Shown here piece by piece: positions 8,176-17,913 of a DNA stretch of 64,000 bases. Below the pieces are notes generated by a model. It searched no databases. It saw only the letters and a program-made list of their open reading frames with translations, and was not told the origin of the DNA. A program made the translations under genes and the position numbers. The stretch is from Streptomyces scabiei 87.22. GTDB taxonomy: Bacteria; Actinomycetota; Actinomycetes; Streptomycetales; Streptomycetaceae. The DNA is taken from positions 5,146,001 through 5,210,000 of the forward strand of contig NC_013929.1 in assembly GCF_000091305.1 (NCBI RefSeq). The letters run 5' to 3'. Every line of letters begins with the position of its first letter. Position 1 is the first letter of the stretch.

Positions 8176-10407
8176 TCAGCGCCCCAGCCGTCCGCGGACC
8201 ATGCCGACCATCGAGTTGAGCTCTTCGATGCGCATGCGTCGCGCGGCCACGTAGAACACGCCGAGCAAGACGATTCCTCCCCCTGCGAGCGCGAGCATCG
8301 AGCCGCCGACGCCCTGTCCCAGGGTCCGGCTGATGCCGTAGCAGGCGGCTCCGCTGAGCAGCGCCGCGGGCAGCGAGGCGATGGACAGCCGCGCGTACGT
8401 CCGCATGACCCTGGATCCGTCCAGATCGCCACCCAGCCGCTTCTTGAGCCGGCGCCAGGCGATACCGACACCGATCATGTAGGCCAGACCGTACGAGGCC
8501 GCCATACCGACCACGGCCCAGCGCGCCGGGATCACGAAGAAGCAGACCGCGGAGGCGCTCGCGTTGACGGCTGCCACGATGACCGTGTTGTAGAACGGGG
8601 TCCGGGTGTCCTCGTACGCGTAGAAGGCGCGCAGGACCACGTACTGCACGGAGTAGGGGATCAGGCCGAGCCCGAAGGCCATCAGCATGAAGCCCATGTT
8701 GGTGGCCGCGCCGGTGCCGGAGGAGCCGAAGATCAGCGTGCACATCGGGATGCCGAGGGCGAGGAAGCCGAAGGCGATCGGCACGATGGCGACCGCGGTG
8801 GTGCGCAGGCCCTGCGAGATGTCGTCCCGGACGGCGCCCGTGTCGTCCTCGGCGGCCGAGCGGGAGATGCGCGGCAGGAGGGCGGCCATGAGCGAGACGG
8901 TGATGATGGCCTGGGGCAGGCCCCAGATGAGCTGGGCGTTGGCGTACGAGGCGAATCCTGTGCCCTTTGAGGGGGAGCCGATGCCTGCTGCCGTGGCCAG
9001 CTGGGTGACCACGAGCGCGCCCGCCTGGTTGGCCAGGACGAACAAGATCGTCCACTTGGCCAGCATCGCGGCCTTGCCGAGGCCGTGGCCCTTCCAGTCG
9101 AAGCGAAGCCGCAGCCGGAACCCGGTCTCCCGCAGGTACGGGATCATCGCGAGAGCCTGGACCACGAGCCCGAGCAGAATGCCGACGCCCAGGAGCCGCA
9201 CTCCCTCGGCAGGGATGTTGTCCACGTTCATGTGGGAGTCGGCGGCGCTGCCGTAGACCCAGAGGAATGCGCCGAGGGTGACGATGATGACCACGTTGTT
9301 GAGGACCGGGGTCCACATCATGGCGCCGAACCGGCCGCGTGCGTTGAGGATCTGCCCCATCACCACGTGGACACCCATGAAGAAGATGGAGGGGAGGAAG
9401 TAACGGGTGAAGGTGACCGCCGTCTCGTTGGCGGCGGCGTTGTCGGCGACCCCCACCGACAGGGCTCGGACCAGGAGCGGAGCAGCGAACATCGCGAGTG
9501 CCGTGAGAAGCCCGAGGACCACCATGACGAGGGTCAGCAGGCGGTTGGCGTAGGCCTCGCCGCCATCGTCGTCGTCCTTCATGGCGCGCACGAGCTGCGG
9601 AACGAAGACGGAGTTGAGGCCGCCACCGACGGTCAGGATGTAGATCATCGTCGGCAGCTGATAAGCCACCTGGAAGGCGTCGCCCAGCAGGGCGAGACCC
9701 AGAGCAGAGACGATCATCGCCGACCGGATGAACCCGGTGAGGCGCGACACCATGGTGCCCGCCGCCATCACGGCGCTCGACTTCAGCAGGCCCGACGCCC
9801 GCCCGCCCTTCTTCGGCGCAGGCGCCGGTGTGGATGCGGGCGTGGGCGCAGGAGCGGGTTTCTGGTACGCAGGACGGCCAGGGCCGGGCGAAGGGGCGGG
9901 GGCCGGCCCGGGCACGGAAGGCTGGCCCACGGGCGTGGGGCCGCTCTGCTGCTGGTCGCGGAAGAGATGCGCGAACGCGTCCGGCTCGTGGCGCTCCTCG
10001 CCGGCCTGGGTCACCAGGTCGTCCACGCCGACGAACTGCGTCGTACGGGCATCGTCGCCGTACGGCAGATGCCGGGTCGGTCCTTCGGGCTCGGGAGCCG
10101 GTGTCTGGGCCCACACGCGCGGGTCGGGCGCGTACTGCGGTGACGACGGCTGCGCGTAGAGAGGCTGCTGCGGCTGATAGGTGCCGGGAGCGGGCGGGGG
10201 GTGTGCGGCACGGTCGTAGAGCGCCTCGGCCACCGGATCCTGGGCGGAGAGATCACGCGCGCGGTAGGGGTCCTGGTCGTAGGCGTCCTGGAGGTACATG
10301 TCCGCGGGAGGCTGCGGCGGCACCTGGCCCGGCCCGGGCAGCGGGCCGTCGGGATACCCCGAGTCGGCCGCGCCCTGGCCGCGGTCACCGTCGTACGGCG
10401 CGTTCAT
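8176..10407 (-). CDS. murJ: Lipid II flippase MurJ (MviN)
   Basis: MOP-superfamily flippase moving lipid II across the membrane. It has 743 aa, longer than the usual 510-550, because of an N-terminal cytoplasmic extension of about 210 residues rich in Pro, Gln, Asp and Tyr. The MurJ core with about 14 membrane segments begins near RASGLLKSSAVMAAGTMVSRLTGF. The ATG has a GGTGGGG purine run upstream. It lies 47 bp after the DUF6049 gene and is followed by the pseudokinase, a split form of the mycobacterial MviN-pseudokinase fusion. The extension may be a docking region for that partner or for FHA proteins; this is inference. Confidence 0.95.
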   Translation of the reverse strand: MNAPYDGDRGQGAADSGYPDGPLPGPGQVPPQPPADMYLQDAYDQDPYRARDLSAQDPVAEALYDRAAHPPPAPGTYQPQQPLYAQPSSPQYAPDPRVWAQTPAPEPEGPTRHLPYGDDARTTQFVGVDDLVTQAGEERHEPDAFAHLFRDQQQSGPTPVGQPSVPGPAPAPSPGPGRPAYQKPAPAPTPASTPAPAPKKGGRASGLLKSSAVMAAGTMVSRLTGFIRSAMIVSALGLALLGDAFQVAYQLPTMIYILTVGGGLNSVFVPQLVRAMKDDDDGGEAYANRLLTLVMVVLGLLTALAMFAAPLLVRALSVGVADNAAANETAVTFTRYFLPSIFFMGVHVVMGQILNARGRFGAMMWTPVLNNVVIIVTLGAFLWVYGSAADSHMNVDNIPAEGVRLLGVGILLGLVVQALAMIPYLRETGFRLRLRFDWKGHGLGKAAMLAKWTILFVLANQAGALVVTQLATAAGIGSPSKGTGFASYANAQLIWGLPQAIITVSLMAALLPRISRSAAEDDTGAVRDDISQGLRTTAVAIVPIAFGFLALGIPMCTLIFGSSGTGAATNMGFMLMAFGLGLIPYSVQYVVLRAFYAYEDTRTPFYNTVIVAAVNASASAVCFFVIPARWAVVGMAASYGLAYMIGVGIAWRRLKKRLGGDLDGSRVMRTYARLSIASLPAALLSGAACYGISRTLGQGVGGSMLALAGGGIVLLGVFYVAARRMRIEELNSMVGMVRGRLGR

Positions 10408-10454
10408 GCTTACCCCACCTCATCGTCCCCGGGCCAACCGGCCACGACAATCGC

Positions 10455-12860
10455 TCAACGGTCCACTCTCTCACCCGTGCCGGACGGGTCGGCGCTTTCC
10501 GGAGCGGTGTCCGGTGCCGGGTCACTCGCGTGCTCCGGCTCATCCGTCCCGGACTTCGCCGGGGAATCCTCCTCGGCAGTGTGTACGACTGAGGCCGCTT
10601 CGGTGTTCGCTTCCTCGTCCGTCGGAGCCTCTTCCGGTGAGTCGTCGTCCGTCGGGGCTTCCTCCCCCTCCAGCCGGGCGGCCGCACGCTTACGCTGTGT
10701 GTACATCCGGAAGCCGGCGAGGACCAGGAGCAGGACACCACCGGCGATGACCAGCATGACCGTGGGCGTGATCTCGGTGACGTTCACCGTGAATCTGACC
10801 TCGTCACCATACTTCTCGCCGTCCGCGGTGTAGAGCTGGGCCACGACGTCGGCCTTGCCGTTGGCTTCGGCGTTGGTGGTGAACTTCACGGACTCGCTGT
10901 GGCCGCCGGAGATGTCGACGGACTGCTCCCCGGAGGCCTTGTCACCGATCTTCAGGCGCTTCGGTGCCATCGACTCGAGCCGTAGTGTCAGGTCGACGCT
11001 CTGCACGAGGTTGTTCTGCACGGTCACGGGGATCGTGGCGCTGCGGCCGGAGAGCTTCGTCTCCGACTTCTCGATCAGCCGGACCTGGCCGGTGAGCGAG
11101 TTGAGGTACGACTGCACGCTGTTGCGGTAGACCGCCGCGTCCATGGAGCGGCCCCGCCAGGAGGTGGACATCTCCCGGTCCATGGTCCTGCCGAACGGCG
11201 TCACCACACGGGACGGGTCGGTGAGGATCACCTTGAAGCGGTCGAGGTCGGCCTGAGTGCCCTGGATCTCCTCGAACGCCGACTTGGGCAGGGCCTGCTT
11301 CCGCAGCGACCTGGGGTAGGCCGAGGCGGACGGAATCCTGGTGCTGGCGCGCGGGTCGGGCTTCGCCGCGGCGGCCTCGGACAGTCCCTGTGGCTGCGAC
11401 CAGTTGCCCCCTTGGAGTGCCGTCAGGGCCTGGGCCATCGTCTGGGCCTGACTCGCCGTCGGCATCCGCTGGGGGGCGATCACGATGCTGCGCTGCTTGT
11501 TGTTCTGGAGGTCGGTCACCAGGCTCTGGGCCAGGAACCTCTGCACCGCCAGCGTCGAACTCTCGGCCTTCGTCATGTCGCCCTGGAAGGCTGTCGACAG
11601 CCGGGCGTCCGCGACCACCGCCGTGGTGCCGCCACCGATGGGCCGGGCCGCGTTGGGCGTGTAGGAGAGGCCGCTGCTCTCCTGCAGGCTGTCGCTGCGG
11701 GCGATCACCTTGTCGGCACCGCCGGAGATGGCGACCTTGACGACCGACGGGTCGACGGCGCCGTTGACCGGCCACGCGAAGTCCGTCTCCGGAACCACCC
11801 GGAGGATGTTCTCGACTGTGTCCGAGGCCACATCGGTGGCGCCCTTCAGCCGGCTCAGGGAGCCGGCGACCGTCCTGCCGTTGTGGGCCAGCGCGGCCAG
11901 GTCGGGATCGGCGAAGGGGAGAGCGACCACCTCCTCGCCCTGGACCGCGGTCTCCAGCTCCGCCAGCCAGGCCTTGGCGGCGGCCTGGTTCCTGCCGGCG
12001 ACGGTGGTGCCCCGGCTCTGGACCCGGTAGTTCCCCGTCATCGCCACCACCGACGCCAGGAGATCAGGATCGATCACCCAGGTGATGTCCAGGTCCTTGC
12101 CCAGCGTCAGCATCTGCTCCAGGCGTCCGCCCGCCGAGATCTCCTTGGCGAGGTCGTCGTTCAGGAAGACGGGCGTCTGCTGCTCACCGGGGCCCGTCTC
12201 GGCCGTCAGATGGGTGGTGGAGATCAGCGGCCAGAGGTACGTCGTCTTCGTCCTGCTGCCCGCCTCGTCGGGCTGCCACGGCAGGAACGTGCGCTGGATG
12301 CCGAGAACCTGGTCGTACTGAGCGGACGCGGTCCGGCCCGAGAGCGAGACGCCCAGCTGATAGACCCCGTCGGAACCAAGATCGAGTTCCTTGACGGGCA
12401 CCGAGATGGTGAAGGGCTGGGCCACACCGGAGGCGAGTGCGGGGAACTTCTCCTCGTACTTCCCGCCGACCTCCGTGCCATCGGTGAACTGGTCGAAGCC
12501 ACTGCGCCTGGCTGCCTCGTCGATGGCCGAGCGGCCCGTCACGGCCGTCGATGCCACCCGGAGGCCCACGTGGGCCTCCGTGACCGTCTGCTTGCCCTTG
12601 TTGGTGACCGTGCCGGAGACGGTGACGGTGTCGCCGTCGGTGGGCACACTGGGGCTGAGCGAGTCGACGGAGACCTCGACGGTTCTCGATCCCGTGGCCT
12701 CGGCCAGGGACGCCTTCGGCGACGCCTGCGCGGCCGGGGCCGCGGGCACCTGGAACAGGCCGGCGAGCAGGGGCGCCCCGGCGAACAGTGCTCCGGTGCG
12801 CAGCAGCCACCGGCGGGCAGGTGAGGGACTGGTCCCCTGGAAGTCTGCCGCCTCGGCCAC
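10455..12860 (-). CDS. DUF6049-family membrane-anchored exported protein
   Basis: 801 aa. An N-terminal signal with an Arg-Arg pair (ARRWLLR) precedes a hydrophobic Ala/Leu core, which could be Sec or Tat. A large extracellular region follows, then a C-terminal membrane helix near residue 700 (VMLVIAGGVLLLVLAGF) and an acidic Glu/Asp/Thr-rich cytoplasmic tail. It matches the family adjacent to MviN in actinobacteria (Rv3909 in Mycobacterium). Its biochemical function is unknown. GTG start. It is the first gene of a minus-strand run that includes murJ, the pseudokinase, sigM and rsmA, implying a role in envelope assembly. Confidence 0.85.
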   Translation of the reverse strand: MAEAADFQGTSPSPARRWLLRTGALFAGAPLLAGLFQVPAAPAAQASPKASLAEATGSRTVEVSVDSLSPSVPTDGDTVTVSGTVTNKGKQTVTEAHVGLRVASTAVTGRSAIDEAARRSGFDQFTDGTEVGGKYEEKFPALASGVAQPFTISVPVKELDLGSDGVYQLGVSLSGRTASAQYDQVLGIQRTFLPWQPDEAGSRTKTTYLWPLISTTHLTAETGPGEQQTPVFLNDDLAKEISAGGRLEQMLTLGKDLDITWVIDPDLLASVVAMTGNYRVQSRGTTVAGRNQAAAKAWLAELETAVQGEEVVALPFADPDLAALAHNGRTVAGSLSRLKGATDVASDTVENILRVVPETDFAWPVNGAVDPSVVKVAISGGADKVIARSDSLQESSGLSYTPNAARPIGGGTTAVVADARLSTAFQGDMTKAESSTLAVQRFLAQSLVTDLQNNKQRSIVIAPQRMPTASQAQTMAQALTALQGGNWSQPQGLSEAAAAKPDPRASTRIPSASAYPRSLRKQALPKSAFEEIQGTQADLDRFKVILTDPSRVVTPFGRTMDREMSTSWRGRSMDAAVYRNSVQSYLNSLTGQVRLIEKSETKLSGRSATIPVTVQNNLVQSVDLTLRLESMAPKRLKIGDKASGEQSVDISGGHSESVKFTTNAEANGKADVVAQLYTADGEKYGDEVRFTVNVTEITPTVMLVIAGGVLLLVLAGFRMYTQRKRAAARLEGEEAPTDDDSPEEAPTDEEANTEAASVVHTAEEDSPAKSGTDEPEHASDPAPDTAPESADPSGTGERVDR

Positions 12861-13094
12861 GCGCTCGCCCGTCCCTCGTCGTCGTCAGTGGTCGTCGGAA
12901 TGTGCGTCCACGCATGGTAACGATGTGCGCCGAGGGGAAGTGCCGCGGTCCGCTCCACAAGATCAGGCCCAAGGTCGGGCTGTCCCTGTATGCGTACGTA
13001 TCGATCGGGTCGGTGCAGGGTGCACCTGAGCGTTGCCTTGCGCACGTTCAATGGAGGCGACCGCGGCCACCGGCGCCACGTACCCTTTTCTGTT

Positions 13095-14543
13095 GTGCCG
13101 AACGCCAACGAAGACATCAGTGCCCTGAGCCAGGTGCAGCGCCGCGCGGTGAGTGAACTGCTGCGGGTGTCCCCCGTCGCCGACGACCTTGCACGCCGTT
13201 TCCAGCAGGCGGGATTCTCGCTCGCCCTGGTCGGGGGCTCGGTCAGGGACGCGCTGCTCGGCCGCCTCGGCAACGACCTCGACTTCACCACGGACGCCCG
13301 CCCGGAGGACGTGCTGAAGATCGTGCGTCCCTGGGCGGACGCCCTCTGGGAGGTCGGGATCGCCTTCGGCACGGTGGGGGCGCAGAAGGACGGTTACCAG
13401 ATCGAGGTCACCACCTACCGTTCCGAGGCGTACGACCGGACCTCGCGCAAGCCCGAGGTGTCCTACGGCGACTCGATCGAGGAAGACCTCGTGCGCCGGG
13501 ACTTCACCGTGAACGCGATGGCGGTGGCGCTTCCCGAGAAGGAGTTCATCGACCCTCATGGCGGGCTCGAGGACCTCTCGGCACGCGTGCTGCGCACTCC
13601 GGGCACCCCCGAGGACTCCTTCTCCGACGACCCGCTGCGCATGATGCGGGCCGCGCGTTTCGCCGCCCAGCTGGGCTTCGAGGTGGCCCCCGAGGTCGTC
13701 TCGGCCATGACGGCCATGGCCGGGCGTCTTGAGATCGTCTCGACGGAACGGGTACGGGACGAACTGAACAAACTGATCCTCTCCGCTCACCCCCGCGAGG
13801 GCCTGAGCCTGCTGGTCGAGACGGGCCTCGCCGAGCATGTGCTGCCCGAGCTGCCGGCGCTGCGACTGGAACGGGACGAGCACCATCGGCACAAGGACGT
13901 CTACGACCACACGCTGATCGTCCTGGAGCAGGCGATCGCGCTCGAGGACGCCGGACCGGACCTCACTCTGCGGCTCGCCGCCCTGCTGCACGACATCGGC
14001 AAGCCCCGTACCCGCCGGTTCGAGCAGGACGGCCGGGTCTCCTTCCACCACCACGAGGTGGTCGGCGCCAAGATGACCAAGAAGCGCATGACCGCCCTCA
14101 AGTACTCCAACGAACTCGTCAGGGACGTCTCGCGTCTGGTCGAACTCCACCTGCGCTTCCACGGCTACGGCATGGGTGAATGGACGGACTCCGCCGTCCG
14201 CCGCTATGTACGGGACGCCGGCCCGCTGCTGGACCGGCTCCACAAGCTGACCCGTTCCGACTGCACGACACGGAACAAGCGCAAGGCGAACGCTCTGTCC
14301 CGCGCGTACGACGGTCTGGAGGACCGGATCGCCCAGCTCCAGGAGCAGGAGGAGCTGGACGCCATCCGCCCGGACCTCGACGGCAACCAGATCATGGAGA
14401 TCCTGGGTGTCGGGCCCGGTCCGGCGATCGGGCAGGCCTACAAGTTCCTTCTGGAGCTGCGCCTGGAGAACGGGCCGATGCCGCAGGACGAGGCCGTGAC
14501 GGCGCTCAAGGAATGGTGGGCTCGGACGCCGGGGGTTTCCTGA
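13095..14543 (+). CDS. cca: CCA tRNA nucleotidyltransferase
   Basis: Class II nucleotidyltransferase that builds or repairs the 3'-CCA of tRNA. It has 482 aa. The catalytic core GGSVRDALLGRLGNDLDF (about residues 46-63) holds the DLD metal-binding pair. An HD domain follows, with HDIGKPR near 299. The GTG at 13095 is favoured over upstream starts because homology begins there. It lacks a ribosome-binding site, but a TACCCT -10-like hexamer ends eight bases before it, so the mRNA is probably leaderless. It is divergent from the DUF6049 gene. Confidence 0.95.
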   Translation: MPNANEDISALSQVQRRAVSELLRVSPVADDLARRFQQAGFSLALVGGSVRDALLGRLGNDLDFTTDARPEDVLKIVRPWADALWEVGIAFGTVGAQKDGYQIEVTTYRSEAYDRTSRKPEVSYGDSIEEDLVRRDFTVNAMAVALPEKEFIDPHGGLEDLSARVLRTPGTPEDSFSDDPLRMMRAARFAAQLGFEVAPEVVSAMTAMAGRLEIVSTERVRDELNKLILSAHPREGLSLLVETGLAEHVLPELPALRLERDEHHRHKDVYDHTLIVLEQAIALEDAGPDLTLRLAALLHDIGKPRTRRFEQDGRVSFHHHEVVGAKMTKKRMTALKYSNELVRDVSRLVELHLRFHGYGMGEWTDSAVRRYVRDAGPLLDRLHKLTRSDCTTRNKRKANALSRAYDGLEDRIAQLQEQEELDAIRPDLDGNQIMEILGVGPGPAIGQAYKFLLELRLENGPMPQDEAVTALKEWWARTPGVS

Positions 14544-14562
14544 CGGCGGATGGTCCGATGTG

Positions 14563-14628
14563 AGGTACGGACAGCGGCGCGGTGCGATGTTTCACGTGAA
14601 ACATCGCACCGCGCCGCTGTCCGTACCT
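14563..14628. repeat. 66-bp perfect palindrome centred on parS; likely terminator/cruciform
   Basis: Two perfectly complementary 33-nt arms with no spacer, starting AGGTACGGACAGCGG and ending with its complement. The exact centre is the dyad of the parS site at 14589-14602. It lies 19 bp after the cca stop, between convergent genes. As RNA it would form a very stable hairpin and could end transcription from both sides. As supercoiled DNA it could extrude a cruciform with parS at the tip. Confidence 0.95.
14589..14602. other. parS site (perfect), centre of 66-bp palindrome
   Basis: Perfect GTTTCACGTGAAAC at the dyad of the long palindrome. Another perfect parS begins 55 bp further on. Confidence 0.97.
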
Positions 14629-14640
14629 ACGGGGCCGCCG

Positions 14641-15975
14641 TTACTGAGGGGGTGATGTTTCACGTGAAACATCGACGCCTGCGGCTCGCCGTTGTTCGAC
14701 CATGCCGAAGCGGACCATGGCGACAGCGACCAGCCCGTAGAGCACGGCCACGGAGATCACCAGAGGGGCCGAGCGGCCATCCGGAGGGAGCATCAGGGCG
14801 GCCACGGCGGCGGCACCGACGAAGGCGACGTTGAACAGGACGTCGTAGAGCGAGAAAATCCGCCCTCGGTAGCCGTCCTCCACGGAGGACTGCACGATCG
14901 TGTCCGTGGCGATCTTGGCTCCCTGGGTGATCAGCCCCAGAACGAACGCCGCGATCAGCAGGGGCGCTTGCGTGAAGGGCAGGCTGAGGGGCGGAGCAAG
15001 CAGGGCTGCGGCGACGGAGCAGCTGACGATCCAGCGGCTCGGCCCCAGCCTTCCGGCAGCCCAGGGCGTGATCACTGCCGCGGTGAAGAATCCCACCCCC
15101 GAGATCCCCACGGCGAGCCCCAGCAGGGCAAGTCCCTCCTCGGAGCCGGACGCGTCGGAACTGCCGGACGGCCAGGCGTACCGGCAGAGCATGAGGACCA
15201 TGACCGTCAGGGCGCCGTAGCAGAAGCGCATCAGCGTCATCGATGCCAGTGCCCAGGCCGCCGTCCGCCGCCCGGGCTCGGTGAGATGCCGCAGCCCCGC
15301 CGCCAGGCCCCGTGCGGTCCCGGCGAGCGCGGAACGCAACTGAAGCTGCACCGAATCCGGCTCCGGGCCCAGCAGGTCGCGGGCCATACGCACTGAGGCG
15401 AGGGCCGCACACAGGTAGAGGGCCGACCCGAACAGCACCACCGTCGCGTCGGAGTCCGGGCCCACGAGCCGGACGACGAAGGCGAGTCCGCCGCCGGCGG
15501 TCGCGGCCAGCGTTCCGGCTGTCGGGGAGAGCGAGTTGGCTACCACCAGGCGGTCGGGGTCCACCACCCGGGGCAACGTGGCGGAGAGCCCCGCCAGCAC
15601 GAAGCGATTGACCGCGGTGACGCTCAGGGCGGAGACGTAGAAGAGCCAGTCGGGTACATGGCTCAGGATCAGGAGGGCCGTCACGGAGGCCAGGAGGGCA
15701 CGCAGCAGGTTTCCGTACAGCAGTACCTGACGGCGCCGCCAGCGATCCAGCAGCACGCCCGCGAATGGGCCGACGAGGGAGTACGGAAGGAGCAGAACCG
15801 CCATGGCGGAGGCGATGGCCGCCGCTGACGTCTGCTTCTCGGGAGAGAAGACGACATAGGTGGCGAGGGCGACCTGGAAGACCCCGTCGGCTCCCTGGGA
15901 CAGCAGACGCACGGCCAGCAGGCGCCGGAAGTCGCGGAGGCGGAGCAGGACGCGCAGGTCGCGCACGACGGACAT
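14641..15975 (-). CDS. MFS transporter
   Basis: Major facilitator family membrane protein of 444 aa with about 12 predicted membrane segments. The motif-A-like loop is LDRWRRRQVLLYGN near residues 75-90. The ATG at 15975 has GAGG eight bases upstream, while a GTG 15 bp earlier has none. The last nine codons contain a parS site (V-S-R-E-T-S-P-P-Q), so the C-terminal tail is shaped by the ParB site. The transported substrate cannot be told. It is convergent with cca across the 66-bp palindrome. Confidence 0.85.
   Translation of the reverse strand: MSVVRDLRVLLRLRDFRRLLAVRLLSQGADGVFQVALATYVVFSPEKQTSAAAIASAMAVLLLPYSLVGPFAGVLLDRWRRRQVLLYGNLLRALLASVTALLILSHVPDWLFYVSALSVTAVNRFVLAGLSATLPRVVDPDRLVVANSLSPTAGTLAATAGGGLAFVVRLVGPDSDATVVLFGSALYLCAALASVRMARDLLGPEPDSVQLQLRSALAGTARGLAAGLRHLTEPGRRTAAWALASMTLMRFCYGALTVMVLMLCRYAWPSGSSDASGSEEGLALLGLAVGISGVGFFTAAVITPWAAGRLGPSRWIVSCSVAAALLAPPLSLPFTQAPLLIAAFVLGLITQGAKIATDTIVQSSVEDGYRGRIFSLYDVLFNVAFVGAAAVAALMLPPDGRSAPLVISVAVLYGLVAVAMVRFGMVEQRRAAGVDVSRETSPPQ
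14657..14670. other. parS site (perfect), 3' end of the MFS gene
   Basis: Perfect GTTTCACGTGAAAC with dyad extended to 20 bp (GATG/CATC flanks). Codons 436-440 of the MFS protein. Confidence 0.95.
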
Positions 15976-16055
15976 GGGGCCCAACCTCACCTATAGGGGA
16001 GGGCCCCCGGGCGCATGACCCGGAGACCCTCAACAGCCCACTACGAGCGCTTGGA

Positions 16056-17138
16056 TCAGCGCTCGACCTCGCCCTTGATGAACTTCTCGACGCTCTCGCG
16101 GGCCTCGTCGTCGAAGTACTGCACCGGCGGGGACTTCATGAAGTACGAGGACGCCGACAGGATCGGGCCACCGATGCCGCGGTCCTTGGCGATCTTCGCG
16201 GCGCGGAGAGCGTCGATGATGACGCCGGCGGAGTTCGGGGAGTCCCAGACCTCGAGCTTGTACTCCAGGTTCAGCGGGACGTCTCCGAACGCACGGCCCT
16301 CGAGGCGGACATACGCCCACTTGCGGTCGTCGAGCCAGGCGACGTAGTCGGACGGGCCGATGTGGACGTTCTTCTCGCCGAGCTCCCGGTCAGGGATCTG
16401 CGAGGTGACAGCCTGCGTCTTGGAGATCTTCTTGGACTCCAGGCGCTCACGCTCGAGCATGTTCTTGAAGTCCATGTTGCCGCCGACGTTCAGCTGCATC
16501 GTGCGGTCCAGGACGACACCCCGGTCCTCGAACAGCTTCGCCATGACGCGGTGCGTGATGGTGGCACCCACCTGCGACTTGATGTCGTCACCGACGATCG
16601 GGACGCCCGCCTCGACGAACTTGTCCGCCCACTCCTTGGTACCGGCGATGAAGACCGGAAGGGCGTTGACGAAGGCGACCTTGGCGTCGATGGCGCACTG
16701 GGCGTAGAACTTCGCCGCGGCCTCGGAACCGACGGGCAGGTAGCAGACGAGAACGTCGACCTGCCTGTCCTTCAGCACCTGGACCACGTCCACCGGGGCC
16801 TCGGCGGACTCCTCGATGGTCTCGCGGTAGTACTTGCCGAGACCGTCGAGGGTGTGGCCGCGCTGCACGGTCACTCCGCTGGCGGGCACGTCACAGATTT
16901 TGATCGTGTTGTTCTCGGAGGCGCCGATGGCGTCCGCGAGGTCGAGGCCGACCTTCTTGGCGTCGACGTCGAAGGCGGCGACGAACTCCACGTCACGCAC
17001 GTGGTAGTCGCCGAACTGCACGTGCATGAGCCCCGGGACCTTCGACGCCGGGTCGGCGTCCTTGTAGTACTCGACTCCCTGCACCAGCGACGCGGCGCAG
17101 TTGCCCACACCGACGACGGCTACGCGAACCGAACCCAT
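16056..17138 (-). CDS. ino1: myo-Inositol-1-phosphate synthase
   Basis: NAD-dependent enzyme converting glucose 6-phosphate to 1L-myo-inositol 1-phosphate, the entry to mycothiol and phosphatidylinositol in actinobacteria. 360 aa, the bacterial length. Rossmann motif [13 protein letters not shown] at residues 10-22, and the conserved NMDFKNML and SYFMKSPP stretches. The ATG at 17138 has GGGAGC upstream. The padR gene lies 44 bp upstream on the same strand, so the two are probably co-transcribed from the PadR-controlled promoter. Confidence 0.95.
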   Translation of the reverse strand: MGSVRVAVVGVGNCAASLVQGVEYYKDADPASKVPGLMHVQFGDYHVRDVEFVAAFDVDAKKVGLDLADAIGASENNTIKICDVPASGVTVQRGHTLDGLGKYYRETIEESAEAPVDVVQVLKDRQVDVLVCYLPVGSEAAAKFYAQCAIDAKVAFVNALPVFIAGTKEWADKFVEAGVPIVGDDIKSQVGATITHRVMAKLFEDRGVVLDRTMQLNVGGNMDFKNMLERERLESKKISKTQAVTSQIPDRELGEKNVHIGPSDYVAWLDDRKWAYVRLEGRAFGDVPLNLEYKLEVWDSPNSAGVIIDALRAAKIAKDRGIGGPILSASSYFMKSPPVQYFDDEARESVEKFIKGEVER

Positions 17139-17182
17139 TCCGGCTGCTCCCTGTGTGTACGAGTGAGGTCCTGGCAGGGACC

Positions 17183-17863
17183 TCACGTGGTGGTGTCGCC
17201 GGGCGCATCCGGCCCGGGGAGATCCCCGGGCCGGGGCAGGGCGCCCGGCGCTCCCTCTGTGGTGTCGCGAGCGGGCTCTGCGTCGCCGGGACCCTTCAGG
17301 TCCCGGCCTGCCCGCTCGCTCTCGATGAGCTCGTTCAGCCAGCGCACTTCGCGCTCCACGGACTCCATCCCGTGGCGCTGGAGCTCGAGCGTGTAGTCGT
17401 CGAGGCGTTCTCGGGTGCGCGCCAGCGAGGCCCGCATCTTCTCCAGCCGTTCCTCCAAACGGCTGCGACGGCCCTCCAGGACGCGCATACGCACATCACG
17501 GGAGGTCTGCCCGAAGAACGCGAAGCGAGCAGCGAAGTGCTCGTCCTCGTAGGCATCGGGACCCGTCTGCGAGAGCAGCTCCTCGAAGTGCTCCTTACCT
17601 TCCGCCGTCAACCGGTAGACGATCTTGGCGCGGCGGCCCGTGAGCGGGACGGCGGCAGCATCTTCCGGGGTACCACCCGGTTCCTCGATCAACCAGCCGT
17701 TCGCGACCAGCGTCTTGAGGCAGGGGTACAGGGTCCCGTAGCTGAACGCACGGAACACACCCAACGACGTGTTGAGTCGTTTGCGCAGCTCGTAGCCGTG
17801 CATCGGGGCTTCGCGGAGCAGACCGAGGACGGCGAACTCGAGTATCCCGGAGCGCCGGCTCAT
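17183..17863 (-). CDS. PadR-family transcriptional regulator
   Basis: 226 aa. N-terminal winged helix (residues 6-90, [20 protein letters not shown], typical PadR), a coiled-coil dimerisation segment rich in Arg/Glu/Leu (about 125-200) and a Pro/Gly/Asp tail. ATG start with GGGGAGG six bases upstream. A 21-bp perfect operator-like palindrome lies 51 bp upstream, indicating autoregulation and probable control of the following inositol-phosphate synthase gene. The ligand is unknown. Confidence 0.9.
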   Translation of the reverse strand: MSRRSGILEFAVLGLLREAPMHGYELRKRLNTSLGVFRAFSYGTLYPCLKTLVANGWLIEEPGGTPEDAAAVPLTGRRAKIVYRLTAEGKEHFEELLSQTGPDAYEDEHFAARFAFFGQTSRDVRMRVLEGRRSRLEERLEKMRASLARTRERLDDYTLELQRHGMESVEREVRWLNELIESERAGRDLKGPGDAEPARDTTEGAPGALPRPGDLPGPDAPGDTTT

Positions 17864-17913
17864 CGTCGCCTCCCCTCTCCCGTTGGCCCCGTCGACACGG
17901 TTTATGCCGAGCT

